Positions 1 to 6,949 of a stretch of DNA of 24,962 bases are shown piece by piece. Below the pieces are notes generated by a model. That model was given only the letters and a program-made list of their open reading frames with translations. It did no database searches and was not told where the DNA came from. The stretch spans positions 1-24,962 of the forward strand of contig DASXJR010000087.1 of the NCBI GenBank assembly GCA_036497285.1, given 5' to 3'. Made by a program: the position numbers and the translations under genes. Each line of letters opens with the position of its first letter. Positions within the stretch are counted from its first letter, which is position 1. This DNA comes from RYN-133 sp036497285. Its GTDB lineage: Bacteria > Actinomycetota > Actinomycetes > Mycobacteriales > Jatrophihabitantaceae.

Positions 1-626
<626 letters not shown>

Positions 627-732
627 GTTCAGACCGCCAGAAGCGGCCGACACCAAAGGTTACACGGACCCTCGAACGACACGCCGACGGCCTCTAAACC
701 CCCCGGTTTACGGGGCCGAGAGTGGTCTACGG

Positions 733-738
733 GATACT
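733..738 (+). promoter_or_regulatory. Possible -10 box of the HU gene
   Basis: GATACT lies 36 nt before the GTG start, leaving room for a leader that carries the SD-like AAGGGAGA at 763-770. No good -35 box at 17-18 nt spacing is visible. The assignment rests on the hexamer alone. Confidence 0.3.
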
Positions 739-774
739 GGGTCAAGCACAACCCCAACGATCAAGGGAGATCCT

Positions 775-1050
775 GTGAACCGCAAGGAACTGGTGACCGC
801 CGTCGCCGAGGCCGCGGACCTGGAGCAGAAGACCGTCGACGCCGTCCTGCGCGGCCTGCAGACCACTCTGGAAAAGGCCGCAGGCAGCGGCGAGAAGGTC
901 AGCGTCCCCGGCTTCTTCTCGCTCTCGACCGGCCACCGCGCCGCCCGTGAGGGCCGCAACCCGGCCACCGGTGAGACCATCACCATCCCGGCCGCCAACA
1001 CGGTCAAGCTCACCGCCGGCAGCGCCCTGAAGGACGCCGCCAACAAGTAA
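775..1050 (+). CDS. hup: HU-family nucleoid DNA-binding protein
   Basis: This is a 91-residue histone-like protein that binds and bends DNA as a dimer. It shows the full HU pattern: an N-terminal helical dimerisation half (NRKELVTAVAEAADL), the VPGFFSLS core strand, and the DNA-binding arm containing GRNPATGETITIPA, then a C-terminal helix ending in LKDAANK. The GTG start is chosen because AAGGGAGA lies 4 nt upstream and because the open frame further upstream runs antisense through the tRNA gene. Mycobacterial and streptomycete HupB/HupS proteins carry a long Lys/Ala-rich tail. This one stops at the core, like classical bacterial HU. It is a single-gene unit closed by a hairpin terminator. 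Confidence 0.95.
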   Translation: MNRKELVTAVAEAADLEQKTVDAVLRGLQTTLEKAAGSGEKVSVPGFFSLSTGHRAAREGRNPATGETITIPAANTVKLTAGSALKDAANK

Positions 1051-1062
1051 GGGCACAACGTC

Positions 1063-1100
1063 AAAGGGCCGGTCCTCCCAACGGGGACCGGCCCTTTCTC
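1063..1100 (+). terminator. Hairpin terminator between hup and the convergent gene
   Basis: A perfect 13-bp inverted repeat, AAAGGGCCGGTCC (1063-1075) with GGACCGGCCCTTT (1085-1097), has a 9-nt loop and ends in TTTCTC. It sits between two convergent genes. Its arms begin with AAA and end with TTT, so it can act in both directions. Confidence 0.85.
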
Positions 1101-1102
1101 GT

Positions 1103-2434
1103 CTACGACTTCTTCGTCTTCGACCCTGACGGCGACGGGGACACCGAAGGCGATACCGGCGTCGACGAACCGGACGGCGTGGGGGATGGTGTCACCGACG
1201 GCGACGGCGTGTGCCCGACGTTCGCCGCAGTGATCGCGCCGAACAGCGCCGACGCCGTGGCCGATACCTTCTTCCCGTTGACATACACAGTCGGCGTCGA
1301 GTTGATGCCGCGCTCGGACGCCTTCTCAGTCAGCTGCTTCACCAACGGCGTGTACTTCTCGTTGAGGATGCAGTCGCTCACCGTGGTCGAGTCCGATCCG
1401 GTGACCCCGGCCTTCTTGGCCAGCGCCGTCAGCTCGGCCGAGCCGGGTCCGGCCGTCCCCTCCGCCGGCTGGAACGACCCGTACAAGAGATTGTGATAGG
1501 CCACGAAGTCGTCGACCGACACGTCCGAGACACACAGCGCCGCGTTGGCCGCCCGCGTCGAGTACCGGTTGGGCGAGTTGCCGTCCAGGATCGAGATCGG
1601 ATGGAACCGCACCTGCGCCAGGTTGCCACGCACCTGCGTGTCCAGCTTCGTCGCGACCGAGTTCTCGAACTCCTTGCAGATCGGGCAGCCGAAGTCCTCG
1701 TACACGTCCACCGTCGCGGCGGCAGTCTTCCCGAAGACGACCCCGTTCGACGCGGTCGCATTCTTGCCGGCCACCACGTTGTTGATCTTCGCGCGACCGG
1801 CCTGCACGCCGATCCCGATGACCGTCACCAGCACGACGATCAGCACGGTCGTCCCGTCCAGATACAACGACCGCGAGCGCGCCTCCTTCTGCTTCGTCGC
1901 CACCTCGGCCTCGTACTTGCGCCGGGCCTCCGTGTTGCGCATCCGCTTGGCCGAGGGCTGCTCGACGTGGTCGTGCCGGGCCAGGAACTCCTCGACCGAC
2001 AGCCGGGTGAAGCTCCACACCACGAGGTAGCCGGCCACCGCCAGCAGCAGCAGGTCGCGGATGATCTCCCACGTGTACTGCGTCGCCCCGTCCGTCGGGC
2101 CGCCGCCGCCGAAGCAGCCGCACTCCAGCTTGATGCCCCGCGCCGCCGCCTGGATGAGCCCGATCGCGAAGATCAGGAACAGGGCCGCCGATATCGCCGC
2201 CGCGATCCGCACCGTGATCCCGAGGATCAGCAGCACGCCCAGCGCCAGCTCCAGCACCGGCAGGCCGTAGCCGATCGCCTTCGACAACCACTCCGGCGTC
2301 GCGTCGTAGGCCCGCACCGCCTGGGTGAACGTCAGCGGGTCGCGCAGCTTCGACAGCGCCGCCCAGATCCAGATGCCACCCAGCAACAGCCGCGCCGCCG
2401 TACCCACCCACGGCCGGACTCGAGTCCAATCCAC
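1103..2434 (-). CDS. Fused DoxX/MauE membrane protein and DsbA-like thioredoxin
   Basis: The predicted length is 443 residues. The first ~135 residues form a four-helix DoxX/MauE module (RLLLGGIWIWAALSKLRDP at the start) carrying a C105-G-C107 pair in ECGCFGGGG. After a cytoplasmic linker rich in Arg/Lys/Glu there is another membrane segment (~residues 190-210). An extracytoplasmic DsbA/thioredoxin-like domain follows, with active site C250-P-I-C253 in DFGCPICKEF and a TPTVYVNGKKV cis-proline-type loop. The last ~35 residues are a Ser/Pro/Thr-rich tail. MauE-type proteins pass electrons to or from thioredoxin-fold partners, so the fusion likely forms or isomerises disulfides outside the membrane. 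The GTG start follows the upstream gene's stop by 10 nt. Longer versions would overlap sco1 and add a non-membrane Ser/Thr/Arg-rich leader. Confidence 0.88.
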   Translation of the reverse strand: MDWTRVRPWVGTAARLLLGGIWIWAALSKLRDPLTFTQAVRAYDATPEWLSKAIGYGLPVLELALGVLLILGITVRIAAAISAALFLIFAIGLIQAAARGIKLECGCFGGGGPTDGATQYTWEIIRDLLLLAVAGYLVVWSFTRLSVEEFLARHDHVEQPSAKRMRNTEARRKYEAEVATKQKEARSRSLYLDGTTVLIVVLVTVIGIGVQAGRAKINNVVAGKNATASNGVVFGKTAAATVDVYEDFGCPICKEFENSVATKLDTQVRGNLAQVRFHPISILDGNSPNRYSTRAANAALCVSDVSVDDFVAYHNLLYGSFQPAEGTAGPGSAELTALAKKAGVTGSDSTTVSDCILNEKYTPLVKQLTEKASERGINSTPTVYVNGKKVSATASALFGAITAANVGHTPSPSVTPSPTPSGSSTPVSPSVSPSPSGSKTKKS

Positions 2435-2444
2435 GCCGCAGACC

Positions 2445-3080
2445 CTAACTGCTCGCGATGAGGCGCACGTCGTGCGCCATCTGCTTGGCCTCGTTCGAGT
2501 TGTTGTAGATGAACTGGACATGCGCGTAGTCGTCCGGCCCGTAGAGCAGCACCTCGGACGAGTGCGTCTTTCCGTTGTCCTCGGCGAGCATCACGTGGGA
2601 GGCGGCCTGCGCCGCGTCGACCTGGGCCTGCGTGCCCCGCAATCCAACGAAAGTGGCCTTGGTGCCGGGTGAGAACTTGGCCAGCCACGACGCGATCACC
2701 GGACCGGTGTCGTGCTTCACGTCCGTCGTCACGAACACCACGGTGACCTTGCGCTGCACCGCGGTCGGCAGCGACCGCAGCGCCACCCCGGTGTCGGCCA
2801 TGGTCTGCGGGCACACGTCCGGGCAGCGGGTGTAACCGAAGAACAGCAGCGTCGTGCGTCCGGCCGTCCGCTGCCCGAACGGGTACGGCTTGCCCGCGGT
2901 CGTGTCCAGGGTGAACTGCGGACGGGGCAGCGGCGGGATGAGCCCGACGCCGTCGTACTTGCCGCTGCCGGTCTGGTCGTTCAGATCGGACGGACGAGGG
3001 CTGGCCGGCGCCGCGTTCCCGGACGCGCTGCACCCCGCGAGCAACAGCACCACCGCGGCCAGCAACGACCGCACCTTCAT
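2445..3080 (-). CDS. Sco1/SenC/PrrC-type copper chaperone lipoprotein
   Basis: The predicted length is 211 residues. The N-terminus is a lipoprotein signal with lipobox LLAGC, so it is anchored to the outer face of the membrane. The thioredoxin-fold body carries the SCO copper site: C86-P-D-V-C90 in GYTRCPDVCPQTM, plus H173 in the THSSEVLL segment. SCO proteins deliver copper to the CuA site of cytochrome c oxidase or act as copper-linked thiol reductases. The ATG start has GGAGG 6 nt upstream. It lies between the anti-sigma gene and the MauE-DsbA gene on the same strand with short gaps (49 and 10 nt), which suggests one transcript. Confidence 0.93.
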   Translation of the reverse strand: MKVRSLLAAVVLLLAGCSASGNAAPASPRPSDLNDQTGSGKYDGVGLIPPLPRPQFTLDTTAGKPYPFGQRTAGRTTLLFFGYTRCPDVCPQTMADTGVALRSLPTAVQRKVTVVFVTTDVKHDTGPVIASWLAKFSPGTKATFVGLRGTQAQVDAAQAASHVMLAEDNGKTHSSEVLLYGPDDYAHVQFIYNNSNEAKQMAHDVRLIASS

Positions 3081-3129
3081 CGCATACCTCCGAGCCACGT
3101 CCGTCTGCCGATCACGGTACGGATCAAGT

Positions 3130-3780
3130 TCACGCGACCCCCCGCAGCCGCCCGCGCTCGTCTTCCGACGACGGCAGTGGACGGGCGCGTCGCGGCGGCA
3201 GGGCACGCTCGGCGCGGTCGAGCAGCACGAGCAGCGCGAGTCCGAGCACGACCGCCAGATGCGTGAGTTCGCGCACGGCGGTGACTTCGCGGTCGATGAT
3301 GTCGTGGATCGACAACACCGCGAGCACCAGCACGAACGTCCCCAGCAGCGGCACCAGCCCCGACGCCCGGCGCGGCGCGACCGCGGCGGCCAGGAACGCG
3401 ATGCCGACCGCGACATCCCACGCCGCGCTCTCGTGCGCGATGTGCTCGGACATCGCCATCCCGACCCCGACCCCCGCCAGCGCCGGCACCGCGATCGTCA
3501 GCTGGGCCAGCGCCACCAGGCCGAGCGTCACCCGTAGGGCGAGCCGCCGGCGCAGCACCCGCCGGGTGGGCAGCACGACGTCGGACATGATCGTGTCGGT
3601 CAGGTCCGGCACGTCCACCGCCGAAAGCCGCGCCTGCCGGGTCAGCCGGGTCGCCTCTGCGAGCCATCGGGCACAATCGGGGCAGCTGTCGTGATGCTGA
3701 TCGAGGCTCGCGGTGGGCACGCCGACGGGTTCGCCGTCCAGGCGGGCCGAGGCGGCCTCGCGGTATCGATCGCATCGCAC
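3130..3780 (-). CDS. Zinc-finger anti-sigma factor with a multi-pass membrane domain
   Basis: The predicted length is 216 residues. The N-terminus has the ZAS (zf-HC2) signature: C3, then H29-x3-C33-x2-C36 in QHHDSCPDC. After a linker there are about four hydrophobic segments (~80-108, 117-135, 140-162, 169-190). Ordinary ZAS anti-sigmas have one TM helix, so the extended membrane domain is unusual. Its loops hold Met/His residues (GMAMSEHIAHE; SIHDII; ELTH). By family knowledge such proteins hold an ECF sigma factor at the membrane until a signal releases it. The gene is divergent from the SigC-like gene, 53 nt apart, which points to that factor as its partner. The start is GTG at 3780. Confidence 0.8.
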   Translation of the reverse strand: MRCDRYREAASARLDGEPVGVPTASLDQHHDSCPDCARWLAEATRLTRQARLSAVDVPDLTDTIMSDVVLPTRRVLRRRLALRVTLGLVALAQLTIAVPALAGVGVGMAMSEHIAHESAAWDVAVGIAFLAAAVAPRRASGLVPLLGTFVLVLAVLSIHDIIDREVTAVRELTHLAVVLGLALLVLLDRAERALPPRRARPLPSSEDERGRLRGVA

Positions 3781-3790
3781 GTAGATATTG

Positions 3791-3816
3791 GTCGCGGGCT
3801 GCGGCCGTTCGGTTCC
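3791..3816 (-). promoter_or_regulatory. Possible ECF-type promoter of the anti-sigma/sco1 operon
   Basis: On the minus strand GGAACC (3816-3811) is followed after 16 nt by CGAC (3794-3791). This resembles the GGAAC-N16/17-CGT layout of many ECF promoters. It would start transcription only a few nt from the GTG at 3780. It lies between the sigma gene and its putative anti-sigma, so autoregulation is plausible. The -10 half is a partial match. Confidence 0.35.
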
Positions 3817-3833
3817 CGCGAAAGGCGGATTTC

Positions 3834-4349
3834 ATGGACGAGCTGACCGAGCTCGCCCTGTCCGCGCGGCACGGCGACACCGCGGCGGCGACCGCGTTCG
3901 TGCGTGCCACCCAGGCGGATGTGTGGCGGCTGTGCAATCACCTCGGGTCCCGCGGCACGGCCGAAGACCTCGTGCAGGAGAGCTACGCGCGGGCGTTCGC
4001 GAGCCTGCACCGGTTCGCCGGGCGGTCGTCGGCGCGCACGTGGCTGCTGTCGATCGCCCGCCGGGCGTGTGCCGATGCGGTCCGGGCGGCGGTGAAGAGC
4101 CGGTCGGGTCCTGATGCTTCGGAACCTGCGCCGGATCACGCCGAGTCGGTCGCGCTGCACGACCTGCTCGCAGGTCTGGACGACGACCGGCGCGAGGCGT
4201 TCGTGCTGACCCAGCTGGTCGGACTGTCGTATCCCGAGGCTGCGGACGTGTGCGGCTGCCCGGTCGGGACGATCCGGTCGCGGGTCGCCAGGGCCCGTGC
4301 CGACCTCGTGTCAGCGCACGGCGGACGGACCGAACGGCGCACCGGGTGA
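3834..4349 (+). CDS. sigC: ECF RNA polymerase sigma factor, SigC-like
   Basis: The predicted length is 171 residues, with sigma region 2 (ALSARHGDTAAATAFVRAT... SSARTWLLSIAR, ~7-85) and region 4 (~110-160, with VCGCPVGTIRSRVARARADL). From memory, the RSSARTWLL.IAR and LLGLSY-type/CGCPVGTIRSRVARARA blocks match mycobacterial SigC closely, including the preceding TQ-LVGLSYPEAADVCG. The ATG is preceded by an AAAGGCGGA SD. In mycobacteria SigC is linked to copper acquisition and has no adjacent anti-sigma factor. Here a membrane ZAS protein is divergent from it, and Sco1 and MauE-DsbA lie downstream of that. The stop codon overlaps the start of the next gene. Confidence 0.88.
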   Translation: MDELTELALSARHGDTAAATAFVRATQADVWRLCNHLGSRGTAEDLVQESYARAFASLHRFAGRSSARTWLLSIARRACADAVRAAVKSRSGPDASEPAPDHAESVALHDLLAGLDDDRREAFVLTQLVGLSYPEAADVCGCPVGTIRSRVARARADLVSAHGGRTERRTG

Positions 4350-4747
4350 GCACATTCGTTGGCGGGCGTTCATTGCCGCCGGCCGTCGAACTGCTCGGGT
4401 ACTCGCTGATCTCCGCCGACCCGGCGCTCGGCGTGGCCGAGGCCTCGTTCGTCGGACGGGCGGAGTTCCTCAACCTGCTCGGCAGCGTGCAGGGCGGGTT
4501 CGTCGCCGCGATGCTCGACGCGGTCGCGTCCACAGCTCTGCTGGCCCAGCTGCCGCCGGACCAGTTCGCACCGACGCTCGAGCTGAAGACGAACTTCCTG
4601 CGTCCCGTCCCGCCCGGACCGTTACTGGGCCGCGGCCGGGTGGTGCACCGCGGCGGGTCGATCGCGTTCCTCGAGGGCGAGCTCCGCGATCCCGCCGATG
4701 CCCTGCTCGCTACCGCGTCCACGACCGTCAAGATCGTCCGGCGGTGA
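4346..4747 (+). CDS. PaaI-family hotdog-fold thioesterase
   Basis: The predicted length is 133 residues, with the hotdog-fold signature Q49-G-G-F-V-A-A-M-L-D58. The Gln-Gly-Gly and Asp positions match the catalytic helix region of PaaI/YbgC-type acyl-CoA thioesterases. The later strands TLELKTNFLRPVP and GRVVHRGGSIAFLEGEL are typical of the fold. It hydrolyses an acyl- or aryl-CoA of unknown identity in the cytoplasm. The GTG start overlaps the sigma gene's TGA (GTGA), so the two genes are translationally coupled. Nothing in the sequence ties its chemistry to the sigma factor. Confidence 0.88.
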   Translation: MSTFVGGRSLPPAVELLGYSLISADPALGVAEASFVGRAEFLNLLGSVQGGFVAAMLDAVASTALLAQLPPDQFAPTLELKTNFLRPVPPGPLLGRGRVVHRGGSIAFLEGELRDPADALLATASTTVKIVRR

Positions 4748-4756
4748 GGCGCGGCA

Positions 4757-4811
4757 CGTCACAGTGTGACGGCGGAATTCACGCCTTCCGGTTGTAACCC
4801 ACTCACCGGAA
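4757..4811 (+). promoter_or_regulatory. Two inverted repeats before the NTF2-like gene
   Basis: A 15-bp palindrome, CGTCACAGTGTGACG (4757-4771, single-base centre), looks like a protein-binding operator. A second 7-bp repeat, TTCCGGT (4786-4792) with ACCGGAA (4805-4811), encloses TGTAACCCACTC and includes part of the SD stretch ACCGGAAGGGA. TGTAAC could be a -10 box. The second repeat could hide the ribosome site in RNA or bind a regulator. Confidence 0.4.
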
Positions 4812-4822
4812 GGGACATCGCC

Positions 4823-5245
4823 ATGACCACCACGACCATGATCGACACCGACACCGCCCGTCTGCTCGCCGGGCAGCTGATCGAATTCCTCGAGACGGGC
4901 GAGGTCGCCGACGGCCTGTTCGCGCCCGACGTCTTCTGCGACTTCACCCCACCCGAGTGGCGGCTGCAGGCCCAGGGCCTCGGCGGCACGGTCGCGATCC
5001 GCAAGGCCGGCCACCCGAGCAAGGGACGAGTCCCCCAGGCCCGCCTCGACGTGACCGAGCGCGGCTTCGTGCTCGAGGTCGAAGAAATCTGGGACGGCGA
5101 CGACGGCGAGTGGTACTGCCGCGAGCTGATCCGCGCCGACGTCACCGACAGCAGCGTCTCGGCAATCTCCGTCTACTGCACCGGCGACTGGAGCCCGGCC
5201 CAGCGCGCCCGGCACAGCGCCGAAGTGACCCTGCTGCGCCCGTGA
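4823..5245 (+). CDS. NTF2-like (SnoaL-fold) protein
   Basis: The predicted length is 140 residues. The pattern is that of small cone-shaped NTF2-like proteins: an N-terminal helix (TARLLAGQLIEFLETGEVADGLF), then FAPDVFCDFTPPEW, a middle segment with GGTVAIRKAG, and antiparallel strands (VPQARLDVTERGFVLEVEEIWDG, WYCRELIRADV, ISVYCTGDW). The ATG at 4823 is preceded by CCGGAAGGGA. A longer in-frame start at 4766 would place coding sequence over the inverted repeats and is less likely. Members include ketosteroid-isomerase-like enzymes and many non-enzymatic ligand binders. No catalytic set is evident, so the function is unknown. The next gene starts 18 nt later but has its own -10 box. Confidence 0.75.
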   Translation: MTTTTMIDTDTARLLAGQLIEFLETGEVADGLFAPDVFCDFTPPEWRLQAQGLGGTVAIRKAGHPSKGRVPQARLDVTERGFVLEVEEIWDGDDGEWYCRELIRADVTDSSVSAISVYCTGDWSPAQRARHSAEVTLLRP

Positions 5246-5251
5246 CGGCTC

Positions 5252-5257
5252 TACCAT
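5252..5257 (+). promoter_or_regulatory. -10 box of a probable leaderless transcript
   Basis: TACCAT lies exactly 6 nt before the ATG at 5264. No SD is present. A transcript starting 6-7 nt after the box would begin at the start codon. Confidence 0.5.
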
Positions 5258-5263
5258 GCGGCC

Positions 5264-6949
5264 ATGGAAGGCCGGGCCGACCTGCTGCACGCCTTCGCCA
5301 TGGCCCGCGACGCGGGTGAGGTCGCCGCGATGACCGAGGCGGCGCTCGCGCTCGCCGCGGACCACCCGTTCGGCGTGCACGTCGGCTCGATCCCGGCGTA
5401 CCTGCACGAGGCCCACACCGCGGCGACCGGCCGCGACCGGGTGCGTCTCGCGATCGCATTGGCCCGCATCTGGGGCTACGGCAACGAGGCCGAGCGCGGG
5501 GCACCGTTCGCGGCCGAGGCGGTGGCCGGTGCGTCCGAACTGGACGACCCGGCCCTGCTCGCGGACGCGCTCGACGCGCAACTGCTCGCCCGCTGGGGTC
5601 CGGACGAGCTCGCCGACCGGGTCGCGATCACGGCCCGGCTCAGCGACGTCGCCGCGTATGTGCCGGCCGTCGAGCCCCGGCTGAGCGCGCACCTGTGGCG
5701 GCTCACCACCGCGCTCGAGACGCTCGATGCGCCGGTGCTGCTGCGGCAACTGCGCGCACTGGACGAGCTCGCCGCCGAGTCGCAGTCGCCGAAGGTGCGG
5801 CTGTTCGCCGACTCGCGGCGCGCCATGCACGCGCTGATCACCGGCGACCTCGACGCGGCCGAGCGGTTGCGGGCCAGCGCCGTGGCCGCGGGCGAGCAGG
5901 CAGGCGCCGCAGACACGATGGCCATCGCCCACGAACTGGCCGGCTGGATCGCCCGCCAGCGCGGCGACCAGGCGGCCATGGTCGCCGAAGCCGCGACGTT
6001 CGAGCAGTACGGGACGGCCGAGGGGATCCCCTCGATCGTCGCCGACGGTGCGGCTCTGTTGCTGGCGGCGGGCAAGCGCGAACGCGCGCGTTCGCTGCTC
6101 GACCAGGTGGCCGGCGCTGATTTCAGCCACATCCCCCGCGACGTCGACTGGCTGCTGACCGTCGGCACGCTCACCGAGGTGGCCGCCGCCACCGGCGCGC
6201 ACGAACTCACCCTGGCCGGCGCCCGACAACTGGAGCGCTACCCGTCGCGGGCGATCGTCAACTCCGGCGGCGTCGTGTTCGGCGGGGTCGTCGACGACGT
6301 GCTGCGCCAGGCCGCGTCCGCGCTCGGACGTGACGAGATCGCCCGCAAATGGGCGGCATCGGCCGCCGCCGGCTACCACCGGATCGGCGCGCGCTGGTGG
6401 TTGCAGCGGCTCGCCTTGCCCGGTGCCGGGGTCGCCTTTCTCGTGCCCGGGACGGACGGGGTGTGGACGGTCGGGACGGCCGGGGCTACGGCGACGATCC
6501 GCGAGGTCAAGGGCCTGCGCTATCTGCGGCTGCTGCTCGAACGGCCCGGCAGCCAGATCCCGGTGCTTGCGCTGTCGGCCGCGGTCGCCGGGCACGGCGA
6601 GGTCGACGAGCCCGGCCTGGAGGTGCTCGACCGGCAGGCCCTGGCCGCCTACCGCCGCCGGCTGGCCGAACTCGACGAGAGCAGCGACCCGGCCGCGGTC
6701 GCCGAGCGCGAGGCCCTGCTCGCCGAGGTGTCCGCAGCCACCGGGCTCGCCGGCCGGCAGCGCTCCACCGGATCGTCGGTCGAGCGGGCCCGCGTCGCGG
6801 TGCAGAAGTCCGTCGCCGCCGCGATCAAGCGCATCGCCGAGGTCGATCCCTCGCTCGGGCGGCTGTTGCACGACACCGTCCGCACCGGCAGTTCGTGCGG
6901 CTACGACCCCGACCCGGCCCGTCCGGTGCGGTGGGTGCTCAGTAGGTGA
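5264..6949 (+). CDS. Helical-repeat (TPR-like) regulator-type protein without an ATPase domain
   Basis: The predicted length is 561 residues. Residues ~1-390 are Ala-rich paired helices with a TPR-like pattern (for example ALITGDLDAAERLRASAVAAGEQAG). Residues ~395-425 contain WLQRLALPGAGVAFLVPGTDGVWTVG. The C-terminal ~140 residues include VKGLRYLRLLLERPG, a helical linker, TGLAGRQR, and an ending of the type ERARVAVQKSVAAAIKRI...HDTVRTGSSCGYDP. I recall that C-terminal module from large actinobacterial regulators where it follows an AAA-type ATPase and TPRs. Here no Walker A or B motif and no HTH is visible, so this is a shortened relative or a free-standing version. The stop overlaps the convergent S53 gene by 11 bp. 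The function is unknown. Confidence 0.7.
   Translation: MEGRADLLHAFAMARDAGEVAAMTEAALALAADHPFGVHVGSIPAYLHEAHTAATGRDRVRLAIALARIWGYGNEAERGAPFAAEAVAGASELDDPALLADALDAQLLARWGPDELADRVAITARLSDVAAYVPAVEPRLSAHLWRLTTALETLDAPVLLRQLRALDELAAESQSPKVRLFADSRRAMHALITGDLDAAERLRASAVAAGEQAGAADTMAIAHELAGWIARQRGDQAAMVAEAATFEQYGTAEGIPSIVADGAALLLAAGKRERARSLLDQVAGADFSHIPRDVDWLLTVGTLTEVAAATGAHELTLAGARQLERYPSRAIVNSGGVVFGGVVDDVLRQAASALGRDEIARKWAASAAAGYHRIGARWWLQRLALPGAGVAFLVPGTDGVWTVGTAGATATIREVKGLRYLRLLLERPGSQIPVLALSAAVAGHGEVDEPGLEVLDRQALAAYRRRLAELDESSDPAAVAEREALLAEVSAATGLAGRQRSTGSSVERARVAVQKSVAAAIKRIAEVDPSLGRLLHDTVRTGSSCGYDPDPARPVRWVLSR

Noticed and set aside
4622..6871. A 749-codon minus-strand open frame opposite the regulator-like gene
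   Set aside because: It has no domain pattern and Asp/Gly/Arg-biased composition, as expected from the complement of a high-GC gene. The plus-strand frame has coherent helical repeats.
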